A DNA stretch of 64,000 bases from Pelomonas dachongensis (GTDB taxonomy: Bacteria; Pseudomonadota; Gammaproteobacteria; Burkholderiales; Burkholderiaceae_C). Shown piece by piece: positions 34,309 to 43,182 of this stretch. Location: assembly GCF_043555865.1 (NCBI RefSeq), contig NZ_JBIGHY010000001.1, positions 558,001-622,000 on the forward strand. Direction: 5' to 3'. The notes under the pieces are model-generated. The model saw nothing but the letters and a program-made list of their open reading frames with translations. It did no database searches and was not told the origin of the DNA. How positions within the stretch are numbered: position 1 is the first letter of the stretch; the number at the start of each line of letters is the position of its first letter. The position numbers and the translations under genes are program-made.

Positions 34309-34363
34309 GCGCGTGACGGCGCTGCCGGCAGCACTGAACCCGTGAGGCGTGCCTCAGCGGGGT
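34309..34363. terminator. Hairpin region between convergent genes (repeat remnant?)
   Basis: The gap between the transferase gene and the DUF6279 gene contains the palindrome GCTGCCGGCAGC and a stem TGAGGC-GT-GCCTCA flanked by CCCG and CGGGG (34339-34362). GCTGCCGGCAGCACTGA resembles the right end of the REP-like repeats. No long T tract is present, so termination is only a possibility. Confidence 0.45.
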
Positions 34364-34381
34364 CGGCAGGCCTCAGCGGGA

Positions 34382-35197
34382 TCAGCGGGCACCCAGGCTG
34401 CTCAGCTGCGCAGACAGCTCCTGCCAGTGCTTGAGCACCTCTTCGCGCTGCTCGGCGCTGAGGCCGTTGAGCACCTTCAGCAAGCTGGTGATGACCTCCT
34501 CGCGGTAGGCCTGCTCGGCCGGTTGCGGCTGCAGGTTGCGCATCAGCAGCGCCGTGCCGCCGGCCAGGTCCTGGCGCGACCAGGCCCGCAGCGCGTCCAG
34601 CGTGCGCGCCTGGCGCGCCGCGCGGCCCTGCGCCATCGTCGTCAGGTCGAAACGCCACTGGGCCGCCTCGGCTCGCGCCTCGCGGCGCGTGGAGCGGTCT
34701 AGGTCACCCAACCAGCGCTCCAGGTTGTTCGAGAAGCGCTTGCCACGCTCCCCGGCGCCGTCAGCGCCCGCGTTTTTCTCGCGCCACTCCTCTGTCTTCT
34801 CGTCCATCTTCTTCTGCAGGTGCGCCCACTGTTCGGGCCGCAGGCCGGCCAGCAGCGGCGCGGCCAGCGGGGCCGCGTGCTGCAGGCTGCGCTCGGCGCT
34901 GGCACGGGCGCCGCGCTCGAGCGCCAGCAACTCGTCGCGCGTGACGCCGCCTTCCAGCGACTGGCGCGCCTGCACCAGCAGCGCCTGCAACTGCGGCAAT
35001 TCCTCGCGGCGGTGCCAGGCCTGCCAGATTTGCAGTTGATCTTTCAAGCGCTGGCGTTGCGTGCTGTCCAGGTCGAAGTAGCTGCCGGCCCACAGGCTGG
35101 CGGCCAGCGGCAGCTGCTGGTAGGCCAGCGTCAGGCTGGAGCAGCCGGCGATGACCAGCAGGCAAAGCAGGGCGGCGAAGCTCTTGAGGGTACGCAT
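34382..35197 (-). CDS. DUF6279-like lipoprotein
   Basis: A 271-residue lipoprotein. Leader MRTLKSFAALLCLLVIAGCS carries a clear lipobox (IAGC), followed by SLTLAYQQLPLAASLWAGSYFDLDSTQRQRL, diagnostic of DUF6279, and a highly helical, charged remainder (EEWREKNAGADGAGER, ERWLGDLDRSTRREARAEAA). It probably sits on the periplasmic face of a membrane. The function is unknown. The start at 35197 was chosen because it opens directly with the lipoprotein signal; earlier in-frame starts overlap the upstream gene. It follows the DUF6265 gene by 34 bases in the same direction. Confidence 0.85.
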   Translation of the reverse strand: MRTLKSFAALLCLLVIAGCSSLTLAYQQLPLAASLWAGSYFDLDSTQRQRLKDQLQIWQAWHRREELPQLQALLVQARQSLEGGVTRDELLALERGARASAERSLQHAAPLAAPLLAGLRPEQWAHLQKKMDEKTEEWREKNAGADGAGERGKRFSNNLERWLGDLDRSTRREARAEAAQWRFDLTTMAQGRAARQARTLDALRAWSRQDLAGGTALLMRNLQPQPAEQAYREEVITSLLKVLNGLSAEQREEVLKHWQELSAQLSSLGAR

Positions 35198-35231
35198 GCG
35201 ACGCTGACGGCAATCCGCGTGCCTGAGCGCA

Positions 35232-35696
35232 TCACGGGCAGGGGGTTCGTTGCATCGCGAAGTCGATGCCTCGCACCTTGCCGTTGATTTCGCCTTCGAT
35301 GCGAGCCAGCATGCCGGCACTGCCGTCGCGGCGGTACATGACGCGCTGCGGGAAGTCATGGTCACGGTTTTCGAACACCGCTTCTGCCTCTCCTTGGGAA
35401 CGCAGCGGGAACGCCGTGGGCGCCCGGCCCTGCGGCTGGGCAATGAAGCTCAGCCGGCCGTCGGCGTCGGCACGCAGCTGCATGAACTCGAACTCGGTGA
35501 CGCGCCCGCCTTTGACGATGCGCGCCATGCCCAGCATCACCCCTGCGGCCGGTGCCATCCATTGCTCCACGGAGCCGGGCTCTCGGCCGGTCTGGGTCCA
35601 GCAACCCGCCATCCAGGCGACGGGTGTGAGCGGGTCAGGTTGTGCCTGCGCGAAAGGGGCACTGGCGGCGAGCACAAGAGTGGGCAGCAGTTTCAT
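35232..35696 (-). CDS. DUF6265-like secreted protein
   Basis: A 154-residue protein with a signal peptide (MKLLPTLVLAASAPFAQA). LTPVAWMAGCWTQT, VEQWMAPAAGVMLGMARIVK, EFEFMQLRADADGRLSFIAQ and VFENRDHDFPQRVMYRR match DUF6265, a lipocalin-like or heme-binding-like beta-barrel family of unknown role. The ATG at 35696 starts right at the signal peptide; an ATG nine bases earlier is also possible. It pairs with DUF6279 as a small leftward unit. Confidence 0.85.
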   Translation of the reverse strand: MKLLPTLVLAASAPFAQAQPDPLTPVAWMAGCWTQTGREPGSVEQWMAPAAGVMLGMARIVKGGRVTEFEFMQLRADADGRLSFIAQPQGRAPTAFPLRSQGEAEAVFENRDHDFPQRVMYRRDGSAGMLARIEGEINGKVRGIDFAMQRTPCP

Positions 35697-35763
35697 GCAC
35701 GGCATTTTTCTGCGGCGGGGTTATCGTTGGCGCCCACGCAAACCCTTGCCCTCGCCGCCACCC

Positions 35764-36249
35764 GTGTCTCGCCCCGACTTGTCCCACACGCTGAAACTGA
35801 TGACCATCTGGCTGTTGATCGGCCTGGTCTTGTTCCTCGGCTTCAAGTTCTGGGAGCGCGAGCGCGAGGCCAGCCGCTTCCAGCTGGCCGGCGGCGTCGT
35901 CGTGCTGACGCGCGCGCCCGATGGCCACTTCCACTGGCCAGGCCGCGTGGGCAACATCGAGGTGGACTTCCTGGTGGACACCGGCGCCACATCGACGGCG
36001 TTGCCGCAGGCGCTGGCCGAGCGTGCCGGCCTGCAGCCGCTGGGGCCGGTGCGCGTCCACACGGCCGGTGGCGCGATGGACGGGTTCGTCGCCCGCGCCG
36101 ACGTCGGGCTGGAAGGCGGCGTCAGCGCCCGGCGCCTGACCGTCACCGTTCTGCCCAACCTGCAGGCCCCGTTGCTGGGCATGGACGTGCTGGGCCGGCT
36201 GCACTTCTCGCAGAAGCCGGGCGAACTTCGCATCACGCCCGCGGAATGA
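35764..36249 (+). CDS. Retropepsin-like aspartic protease, membrane-anchored
   Basis: A 161-residue TIGR02281-type clan AA protease. One membrane helix (residues ~14-30, TIWLLIGLVLFLGFKFW) precedes a retropepsin half-domain with the catalytic DTGAT (VDFLVDTGATSTALPQALAE) and the second-strand LLGMDVLGRLHFSQ. Family members work as homodimers, each giving one Asp. The active side is likely periplasmic. GTG 35764 keeps the conserved LSHTLKLMTIW stretch; ATG 35800 is an alternative. Confidence 0.85.
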   Translation: MSRPDLSHTLKLMTIWLLIGLVLFLGFKFWEREREASRFQLAGGVVVLTRAPDGHFHWPGRVGNIEVDFLVDTGATSTALPQALAERAGLQPLGPVRVHTAGGAMDGFVARADVGLEGGVSARRLTVTVLPNLQAPLLGMDVLGRLHFSQKPGELRITPAE

Positions 36250-36252
36250 GAC

Positions 36253-36300
36253 CACCCCCGACGCGCTTCGCGCGCCCCTTCCAGGGGGCACTGCCGACGG
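36253..36300 (+). repeat. REP-like repeat, divergent copy C
   Basis: CCACCCCCGACGCGCTTCGC resembles the left end of copy A (CCCCCACGCGCTCTTCG), followed by hairpin GCCCC-TTCCA-GGGGGC (36274-36289). The first part can also fold as CGCGC-TTC-GCGCG. It lies four bases after the retropepsin stop codon, and the right end of the other copies is not seen. Confidence 0.5.
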
Positions 36301-36365
36301 CCTGGCAAAGCCGGTTTCGTGGCGGTCACTCGGTCGCGCCAAGAGCCCGGCACGCCGCTATTTCC

Positions 36366-37283
36366 ATGGTCATTCATCGCTGTTTTCTGCTGGTGTTGCT
36401 GTGTTGCGGTATGGCGCATGCCGCCTGTCCTTCCCCGCCGGCGCTGCCCACGACGCAGCAGGCCGCCGCCTGGGCCGCGCAGGCGCCCGACCGCGGTCCG
36501 CTGTGGCGCATCAGCCGCGATGGCCACAGCAGCTTCCTGTTCGGCAGCCTGCACGTCGGCAAGGCCGACTGGGCCTACCCCGGCCCCGCGCTGCGCGCCG
36601 CCTGGGCCCAGACCGACGTACTGGCGGTGGAGCTGGACCCCGCCGACGTGGCGCCCGCGCTGCAGGCGGCCGGGCCGGGAGCGCCGCTGGCGCCGCCACT
36701 GGCCGCCCGCCTGGAGGCACAGGCCCGTGCCGCCTGCCTGCCGCCCGGCGCGCTCAGCGCCCTGCCGGCCATGCTCCAGCTCAGCGTGCTGACGCTGATG
36801 GAGGCGCGCCGCGACGGCTTCGACGCCGGCTTCGGCCAGGACCTGATGCTGCTGGCCTGGGCCAAGGCCGAGCGCCGCCCGGTGCAGGCGCTGGAGACGC
36901 TGCGGGAGCAGCTGGAGGCCATCGCGCCACCGCCGGACCAGCTGCCCCAGATCGTCGACGGCGCACTGCGCCAGCTGCAGCGCGGCGAGCTGCGTGTGCC
37001 GCTGCGCCGGCTGGCGGATGCCTGGCAGCGCGCCGACATGCAGACGCTGGCCGATTACCCGCGCTGGTGCGGCTGTGCCGACACGCCCGCCGAGCGCGCC
37101 TGGTTCAAGCGCATCAACGACGACCGTAATGTGCAGCTGGCCGCGCGAATCGCCGCCGCGCACGCCACCGGCCAGCGCCTGCTGGTGGCCGTGGGTGCGT
37201 TGCACATGAGCGGCCCGCAGGCGCTGCCCCGGCTGCTGGCCGAGCGCGGCTTCACCGTCGAAGCGCTGCGGCCCGCGAAGTAG
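36366..37283 (+). CDS. TraB/GumN family protein
   Basis: A 305-residue exported protein with signal peptide VIHRCFLLVLLCCGMAHA. TraB/GumN motifs appear as LFGSLHVGKADW near residue 58 and VAVGALHMSGPQALPRLLAE at the end, each with the GxxH pair expected to bind metal. FGQDLMLLAWAKAERRPVQA is the middle conserved block. Members related to TIKI act as metalloproteases; the bacterial role is not settled. The ATG was chosen for its signal peptide. It is separated from the retropepsin by the repeat. Confidence 0.85.
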   Translation: MVIHRCFLLVLLCCGMAHAACPSPPALPTTQQAAAWAAQAPDRGPLWRISRDGHSSFLFGSLHVGKADWAYPGPALRAAWAQTDVLAVELDPADVAPALQAAGPGAPLAPPLAARLEAQARAACLPPGALSALPAMLQLSVLTLMEARRDGFDAGFGQDLMLLAWAKAERRPVQALETLREQLEAIAPPPDQLPQIVDGALRQLQRGELRVPLRRLADAWQRADMQTLADYPRWCGCADTPAERAWFKRINDDRNVQLAARIAAAHATGQRLLVAVGALHMSGPQALPRLLAERGFTVEALRPAK

Positions 37284-37306
37284 CATCCCCTTCATTGGAG
37301 GCAGAC

Positions 37307-38065
37307 ATGACTGACAACAGCTTCACCAAGCTCGTCCCCGGCTTCGACTTCCTGCAGGGCCTCGTCAAGAACGCCGGCTCGGCGCTGCCAGGCATCGGCC
37401 AGTGGGTGGCGCCGACGCTGAACCCCGAGGAGCTGGAAAAGCGCATCGAGGAGCTGCGCACGGTGCAGTTCTGGCTGGAGCAGAACGCGCGCATGCTGGC
37501 CGCCACCATCCAGGCGCTGGAGGTGCAGCGCATGACGCTGTCCACGCTGCAGACGATGAACGTGCCGCTGGCGCAGCTGCGCGACACGCTGAAGCTGCCC
37601 GAGGTGCCGGCCTGGCCGGCGGAGCCGCCGCCTGCGGCCCAGGCCGCCTCCAAGACGGTCACGCGCACGGTGAAGGCCGCCACCCAGACCGCCGCCGACG
37701 CCGCGAAGGCCGCCGCAGCCAACCCGGCGGCCGCCATCGACCCCACGCAATGGTGGAGCGCGCTGAGCCAGCAGTTCACGCAGCTGGCCGCCACGGCGAT
37801 GAAGGACACCGCCACCGATGCAGCCAAGAACCTGGCCGGCAGCCTGGTCAAGCAGAGCTTTGACGCCGCCAGCGACACGCTGCGCAAGGCGGCCACCATG
37901 CCCAGTGCGGTGGTGGGCAGCGTCGCCAAGGGCTTCGCGGCCGGTGCTGCCAAGACGACGGCGTCGGCCCGCAAGCGCACCGCAGCGCCGGCGCTGAAGT
38001 CGCCAGCGTCCAAGGCGCCCAAGGCTGCAGCCAAGACCGCCTCCGCCGTCCGCCGCAAGGCCTGA
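37307..38065 (+). CDS. phaM: Polyhydroxyalkanoate granule regulator PhaM-like
   Basis: A 252-residue protein. The N-terminal segment (VPGFDFLQGLVKNAG, GIGQWVAPTLNPEELEKRI, VQFWLEQNARMLAATIQALE) matches PhaM, which activates PHB synthase PhaC and ties PHB granules to the nucleoid. The C-terminal third is Ala/Lys-rich (RKRTAAPALKSPASKAPKAA), resembling the histone-like tail that binds DNA. GGAGG precedes the ATG. Its presence implies PHB storage, though no phaC or phaA is in this window. The middle is a low-complexity Ala/Thr helix (~115-205). Confidence 0.88.
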   Translation: MTDNSFTKLVPGFDFLQGLVKNAGSALPGIGQWVAPTLNPEELEKRIEELRTVQFWLEQNARMLAATIQALEVQRMTLSTLQTMNVPLAQLRDTLKLPEVPAWPAEPPPAAQAASKTVTRTVKAATQTAADAAKAAAANPAAAIDPTQWWSALSQQFTQLAATAMKDTATDAAKNLAGSLVKQSFDAASDTLRKAATMPSAVVGSVAKGFAAGAAKTTASARKRTAAPALKSPASKAPKAAAKTASAVRRKA

Positions 38066-38097
38066 CGGCAACTGCCCGCAGGCCTTCCGGGAGGCAG

Positions 38098-38958
38098 ATG
38101 AGGCGCCGCCTGCTGCTGACGCTGGCCGCGCCTGCGGCCTGGGCGTCCCCCGGCGAAGCGGCCGGGCCGCCTCTCGTCTACCCCCGGCGCGACCCGGGCC
38201 GCGCAGCGTTCTGGACGTATCTGCAGGCCGTGCTTAAGCTGGCCATTGAACGCAGCGGCAGCCACTACGAACTGGCCGAGTCCCGCCTGCCCATGACACA
38301 GGCCCGCGTGGTGCGCGAGCTGGCCGATGCCAGCGGTAAGTTGGATCTGGCCTGGACCATGACCAGCCTGGAGCGCGAGGCGCAGATGCTGCCGGTGCGC
38401 GTGCCGCTGGATCGTGGGCTCATCGGCTGGCGCATCGCCTTCGTCAGGCCGGGCGATGTGGACCGCTGGCGCGACCTCCACGGCCTGGCCGACCTGCGCC
38501 GCTACGTGGCCGGCCAGGGGCGCGACTGGCCCGACACCGACATTCTGCGGGCCAACGGCCTGCCGGTGGAGGGCGCCAGTCGCTTCGAGGTGCTGTTCGA
38601 CATGCTGCGCCTTGGCCGCATCGACTACTTCCCGCGCGCGGTGTTCGAGGTTGATGACGAGGCGGCCAGTCCCTTCGCCCGCGAGCTGGCGGTGGAGCCC
38701 CATGTGCTGCTGCGCTATCCAGCCGCTTCCTACCTGTTCGTCCGGCCCGACCGGCCTCAGCTGGCCGTCGACCTGCAGCGCGGCATGGAGGCGGCGGTGG
38801 CCGATGGCAGTCTGGCCCGTCTGTTCCAGCAACAGTTTGGTGACCTGTTCCGCCGCCACCGTTTGCAGCAGCGTCAACAGTTGCAGCTGAAAAACCCTTT
38901 GTTGCCCCCCGCCACCCCCTTGAACAAGCCGTCCTACTGGCTGGTCATCGACAGCTAA
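38098..38958 (+). CDS. Solute-binding-protein-like exported protein
   Basis: A 286-residue protein with a short signal peptide (RRRLLLTLAAPAAWASP). The two-lobe family 3-like layout is recognisable in FWTYLQAVLKLAIERSGSHY, LDLAWTMTSLEREAQMLPVR and DLRRYVAGQGRDWPDTDILR, with PAASYLFVRPDRPQLAVDLQ in the second lobe. It lacks the usual ligand-binding N-terminal motif and transporter neighbours, so a sensory or structural role is as likely as uptake. The last ~30 residues are unusual. It lies between phaM and glcD. Confidence 0.7.
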   Translation: MRRRLLLTLAAPAAWASPGEAAGPPLVYPRRDPGRAAFWTYLQAVLKLAIERSGSHYELAESRLPMTQARVVRELADASGKLDLAWTMTSLEREAQMLPVRVPLDRGLIGWRIAFVRPGDVDRWRDLHGLADLRRYVAGQGRDWPDTDILRANGLPVEGASRFEVLFDMLRLGRIDYFPRAVFEVDDEAASPFARELAVEPHVLLRYPAASYLFVRPDRPQLAVDLQRGMEAAVADGSLARLFQQQFGDLFRRHRLQQRQQLQLKNPLLPPATPLNKPSYWLVIDS

Positions 38959-38971
38959 AGTCCCGGCCACC

Positions 38972-40450
38972 ATGAACGCACCGTTTGATCTTGCGGCCCG
39001 ACGCGCAGCAGTCGTTGCCGCGCTGGCACCGCTGCTGCCCGCGCACGCGCTGCTGAGCCAGTCGGAGCAGACCACCCCGTACGAATGCGACGGCCTCACC
39101 GCCTACCGCCAGCGCCCGCTGGCGGTGGCGCTGCCCGAGACCGAGGCGCAGGTGGCCGCCGTGCTCAAGGCCTGCCATGCCTTGGGCGTTCCCGTTGTCG
39201 CCCGCGGTGCCGGCACCGGCCTGTCTGGCGGCGCCATGCCGCACGAACTTGGCGTCACACTCGCGCTGGCCAAGTTCAACAGCATCGTCAAGCTGGACCC
39301 GCTGGCCCGCACCGCGCGCGTGCAGTGCGGCGTGCGCAACCTCGCCATCTCCGAGGCCGCCGCCGCCCACGGCCTGTACTACGCGCCCGACCCCAGCAGC
39401 CAGATCGCCTGCACCATTGGCGGCAACATCGCCGAGAACTCGGGCGGCGTGCACTGCCTGAAGTACGGCCTGACGCTGCACAACGTGCTGCGCGTGCGCG
39501 GCTTCACGGCCGAGGGCGAGGCCGTCGAGTTCGGCTCGGAGGCCCTGGATTGCCCGGGGCTGGACCTGCTGGCGCTGGTGATCGGCAGCGAGGGCATGCT
39601 GGCCGTCGTCACCGAAGTCACCGTCAAGCTCGTGCCCAAGCCGCGCCTGGCGCGCTGCCTGATGGCCAGCTTCGACGACGTGCGCAAGGCCGGCGACGCG
39701 GTGGCTGCCATCATCGCCGCCGGCATCATTCCGGCGGGCCTCGAGATGATGGACAAGCCGATGACGGCCGCCGTCGAAGACTTCGTGCACGCCGGCTACG
39801 ACCTGACTGCCGAAGCCATCCTGCTGTGCGAGAGCGACGGCACGCCGGAAGAAGTGGCCGAGGAGATCGCCCGCATGGACGCCGTGCTGCGCGCCAGCGG
39901 CGCCACCGAGGTGCAGGTCAGCGCCGACGAAGCCCAGCGGCTGAAGTTCTGGAGCGGCCGCAAGAACGCCTTCCCGGCGTCGGGCCGCATCAGCCCCGAC
40001 TACCTGTGCATGGACTCCACCATCCCGCGCAAACACCTCGCCACCATCCTGCTGGACATCCAGCAGATGGAGAAGAAATACGGCCTGCGCTGCGCCAACG
40101 TCTTCCACGCCGGCGACGGTAACCTTCACCCGCTGATCCTGTTCGACGCCAACGACCCCGACCAGCTGCATCGCTGCGAGCAGTTCGGCGCCGAGATCCT
40201 GGAGCGCAGTGTGGCCCTGGGCGGCACGGTGACCGGCGAGCACGGCGTGGGGGTGGAGAAGCTGAACTCCATGTGCGTGCAGTTCAGCGATGCGGAGCGC
40301 GAGCAGATGCTGGCGCTGAAGTCGGCATTCGACCCACAGGGCACGCTGAACCCCGGCAAGCAGATCCCGACGCTGTCGCGTTGCGCCGAGTACGGGCGCA
40401 TGCACGTCAAGCGCGGCCTGCTGGCGTTTCCTGAGCTGGAGCGGTTTTGA
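38972..40450 (+). CDS. glcD: Glycolate oxidase FAD subunit GlcD
   Basis: A 492-residue FAD-linked oxidase of the VAO/PCMH fold. PLAVALPETEAQVAAVLKAC, VPVVARGAGTGLSGGAMPH (FAD phosphate contact), IGGNIAENSGG, LDLLALVIGSEGMLAVVTE and the C-terminal LHPLILFD and GTVTGEHGVGVEKL are the usual GlcD blocks. It oxidises glycolate (or D-lactate) to glyoxylate together with GlcE and the Fe-S subunit GlcF. Its stop overlaps the TTG start of glcE by four bases. The length is typical of the family. Confidence 0.95.
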   Translation: MNAPFDLAARRAAVVAALAPLLPAHALLSQSEQTTPYECDGLTAYRQRPLAVALPETEAQVAAVLKACHALGVPVVARGAGTGLSGGAMPHELGVTLALAKFNSIVKLDPLARTARVQCGVRNLAISEAAAAHGLYYAPDPSSQIACTIGGNIAENSGGVHCLKYGLTLHNVLRVRGFTAEGEAVEFGSEALDCPGLDLLALVIGSEGMLAVVTEVTVKLVPKPRLARCLMASFDDVRKAGDAVAAIIAAGIIPAGLEMMDKPMTAAVEDFVHAGYDLTAEAILLCESDGTPEEVAEEIARMDAVLRASGATEVQVSADEAQRLKFWSGRKNAFPASGRISPDYLCMDSTIPRKHLATILLDIQQMEKKYGLRCANVFHAGDGNLHPLILFDANDPDQLHRCEQFGAEILERSVALGGTVTGEHGVGVEKLNSMCVQFSDAEREQMLALKSAFDPQGTLNPGKQIPTLSRCAEYGRMHVKRGLLAFPELERF

Positions 40451-41517
40451 AGTTCGACGACCTGCAAGCGCAGATCCGCGATGCGCGCACGCCGCTGCGC
40501 ATCACCGGCCACGGCAGTAAGGACTTCTACGGCGAGGCACCGCAAGGCGAGCCGCTGTCCACGCTGGCGCTGAACGGCATCACGGCCTACGAGCCCAGCG
40601 AGCTGTACGTCAGCGTGCTGGCCGGCACGCCGCTGGCGGACCTGGAAGGCGCACTCGCGCAGCAGCGGCAGCGGCTGGCTTTCGAGCCGCCGCGCTTCAA
40701 CGGCCGCGGCACGGTCGGCGGCATGGTGTCGGCCGGGCTGTCGGGCCCCACGCGGGCCGCGTTGGGTTCCGTGCGCGACCACCTGCTGGGCGCCGTGCTG
40801 ATCAACGGCCAGGGCGAGCTGCTGAGCTTTGGCGGTACGGTCATGAAGAACGTGGCCGGCTTCGACGTCAGCCGCGTGCTGGCCGGCGCGATGGGGCAAC
40901 TGGGGCTGATCACCGAGGTGACGCTGAAGGTGTTGCCGCTGCCCGCCGCGACGGCAACGCTGCGCTTTGACCTCGATCAAGGCGCCGCGCTGACGGCGCT
41001 GAACCGCTGGGGCGGCGAGCCGCTGCCCATCGAGGCCAGCGCCTGGTGGGACGGCGCGCTGGTGTTGCGCTTGGCTGGGGCGGTGGCGGCTGTGGAGTCC
41101 GCCTGCGCGAAGCTGGGCGGCGACGTCATCCCGGCGGACCTGGCAGCGGGCTTCTGGACCGGCCTGCGCGACCACGCCGACGAGTTCTTCATCGGCGCCG
41201 AGCGCGCCGTGGCCGTCGGCGCGCGACTGTGGCGCCTGAGCCTGCCCAGCACGGCGCCGGCGCTGAAGCTGCGTGGCGAGCAGCTCATCGAATGGGGTGG
41301 CGCGCAGCGCTGGGTCGTCACGCCGATGGAGCCCGGTGCGCTGCGCGACGCCGTGAGCGCGGTGGGCGGACACGCGACGCTGTTCCGCGCGAAGGACAAG
41401 TCGCCCGGCGTGTTCGCGCCGCTGTCGCCACCGCTTGCCATGATCCACAAGCGGCTGAGGGCCGCGTTCGACCCGCACCGCGTCTTCAACCCCGGCCGGC
41501 TCTACCCGAACCTCTGA
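40447..41517 (+). CDS. glcE: Glycolate oxidase subunit GlcE (TTG start)
   Basis: A 356-residue FAD-binding subunit. ITGHGSKDFYG, AFEPPRFNGRGTVGGMVSAG, GAVLINGQGELLSFGG and MKNVAGFDVSRVLAGAMGQL are the glcE hallmarks, and the C-terminus carries IHKRLRAAFDPHRVFNPGRL. The start is TTG at 40447 within TTGA, overlapping the glcD stop; no ATG candidate upstream makes a longer match. The weak start implies translation by coupling to glcD. Confidence 0.93.
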   Translation: MKFDDLQAQIRDARTPLRITGHGSKDFYGEAPQGEPLSTLALNGITAYEPSELYVSVLAGTPLADLEGALAQQRQRLAFEPPRFNGRGTVGGMVSAGLSGPTRAALGSVRDHLLGAVLINGQGELLSFGGTVMKNVAGFDVSRVLAGAMGQLGLITEVTLKVLPLPAATATLRFDLDQGAALTALNRWGGEPLPIEASAWWDGALVLRLAGAVAAVESACAKLGGDVIPADLAAGFWTGLRDHADEFFIGAERAVAVGARLWRLSLPSTAPALKLRGEQLIEWGGAQRWVVTPMEPGALRDAVSAVGGHATLFRAKDKSPGVFAPLSPPLAMIHKRLRAAFDPHRVFNPGRLYPNL

Positions 41518-41529
41518 CTGCAGTACCCC

Positions 41530-43182
41530 ATGACCTCTCGACTCCACCCCCTGGCTGGCCAACCGGCGCCCGCCGACTCTCTGCTCGACCTCGATGCGCT
41601 CCACGAGGCCTACTTCTCGCGCCAGCCCGACCCTGGCAGTGCCGCGCAGCAGGTCGCGTTCGGCACGTCCGGCCACCGCGGCTCGTCGCTGGACGGCTCG
41701 TTCAACGAGTGGCACGTGCTGGCCATCACCCAGGCCATCGTTGACCACCGCAAGCTGCAAGGCATCGCCGGGCCGCTGTTTATGGGCGCGGACACGCACG
41801 CGCTGTCGGCCCCCGCCGTGGCGAGCGCGCTGGAGGTGCTGGCGGCCAACGGTGTCGACGTGATGCTGGCGCCGGCCGGGCAGTTCACGCCGACGCCGGC
41901 CGTGTCGCTGGCGATCCTCGAATACAACGTCGGCAAGACGGGCAGCGCGCGGGCCGATGGCATCGTCGTCACGCCGTCGCACAACCCGCCGCGCGACGGT
42001 GGCTTCAAGTACAACCCGCCGCACGGCGGGCCGGCGGACAGCGACATCACATCCGGCATCCAGAAGGCCGCGAACGCCTACCTGGCGCAGCAGCTGCAAG
42101 GCGTGCTGCGGCTTGACGCGCAACGCGCGCTGGCAGCGCCGACGACGCATGAGCACGACTACCTGGCGCAGTACGTCGCCGCGCTGGAACATGTCATCGA
42201 CTTCGATGTCATCCGCGCGTCGGGCATCCGCCTGGGCGTGGACCCGCTGGGCGGCGCGGGCGTGGGCTACTGGCCGGCCATCGCGGAGCGCTATGGGCTG
42301 GCGCTCACCGTCGTCAGCGACGTCGTCGATGCGCGCTTCCCGTTCATGTCACTCGACTGGGACGGCAAGATCCGCATGGACCCGTCGTCGCCGTATGCCA
42401 TGCGGCGCCTGACGCAGCTGCAGCACCAGTTCGACGTCGCCTTTGCCTGCGACACCGACCATGACCGCCACGGCATCGTCACGCCCAGCGGCGGGCTGAT
42501 GCAGCCCAACAACTACCTCAGCGTCGCGGTGGACTATTTGTTCCGCAACCGGCCGGGCTGGGGCGCGAATGCCGGGGTTGGCAAGACGGTCGTGACGACC
42601 GCGCTGATTGAGCGCATCGCCCGCAGTCTGGGGCGGCCGCTCTTCGATGCGCCGGTGGGCTTCAAGTGGTTCTCGCCGGGGCTGCTGGACGGCAGCCTGG
42701 GCCTGGGTTGCGAGGAGAGCGCGGGGGCCTCCTTCCTGCGGCGCGACGGTCGCGTGTGGACGACCGACAAGGACGGGATCGCCGCCGCGCTGCTGTCTGC
42801 CGAGATCACCGCGCGCACCGGTCAGGACCCGAGCCAGTATTTCGATTCGCTGGCGGCCACCCACGGCCGGCCGCACGCCGACCGCGTGGACGGCGCCGCC
42901 ACGCGCGAGCAGAAGGCCCGGCTGTCCAAGCTGACGGTGGCGGATGTGCATGCCACGTCGCTGGCCGGCGAGGCGGTCGAGTCCGTCATCAGCGCCGCAC
43001 CCGCCAACGGCGCGGCCATCGGCGGCATCAAGGTGTCCACCGCCAACGGCTGGTTCGCCGCGCGGCCGTCGGGCACCGAGGACATCTACAAGGTCTACGC
43101 CGAGAGCTTCCGCGACGAGGCGCATCTACAGGTACTGCTGCAGGAGGCGCAGGACATCGTCAACAAGTCGCTTGCCAGCTGA
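41530..43182 (+). CDS. pgm: Phosphoglucomutase (alpha-D-glucose phosphate-specific)
   Basis: A 550-residue phosphohexomutase of the E. coli Pgm type. VAFGTSGHRGSSLDGSFNEW opens the substrate site, VVTPSHNPPRDGGFKY contains the phospho-Ser, CDTDHDRHG binds magnesium, and the C-terminal ARPSGTEDIYKVYAESF contacts the phosphate. It interconverts glucose-1- and glucose-6-phosphate for glycogen and envelope sugar metabolism. It sits between glcE and glcF, with only 12 bases before it and a one-base TGATG overlap after it. That arrangement splits the glc genes and is unusual. Confidence 0.95.
   Translation: MTSRLHPLAGQPAPADSLLDLDALHEAYFSRQPDPGSAAQQVAFGTSGHRGSSLDGSFNEWHVLAITQAIVDHRKLQGIAGPLFMGADTHALSAPAVASALEVLAANGVDVMLAPAGQFTPTPAVSLAILEYNVGKTGSARADGIVVTPSHNPPRDGGFKYNPPHGGPADSDITSGIQKAANAYLAQQLQGVLRLDAQRALAAPTTHEHDYLAQYVAALEHVIDFDVIRASGIRLGVDPLGGAGVGYWPAIAERYGLALTVVSDVVDARFPFMSLDWDGKIRMDPSSPYAMRRLTQLQHQFDVAFACDTDHDRHGIVTPSGGLMQPNNYLSVAVDYLFRNRPGWGANAGVGKTVVTTALIERIARSLGRPLFDAPVGFKWFSPGLLDGSLGLGCEESAGASFLRRDGRVWTTDKDGIAAALLSAEITARTGQDPSQYFDSLAATHGRPHADRVDGAATREQKARLSKLTVADVHATSLAGEAVESVISAAPANGAAIGGIKVSTANGWFAARPSGTEDIYKVYAESFRDEAHLQVLLQEAQDIVNKSLAS

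Noticed and set aside
40126..42192. 688-codon frame opposite glcE and pgm
   Set aside because: Spans two unrelated genes on the other strand with Arg/Gln/His-rich composition, as expected for antisense of GC-rich coding DNA.
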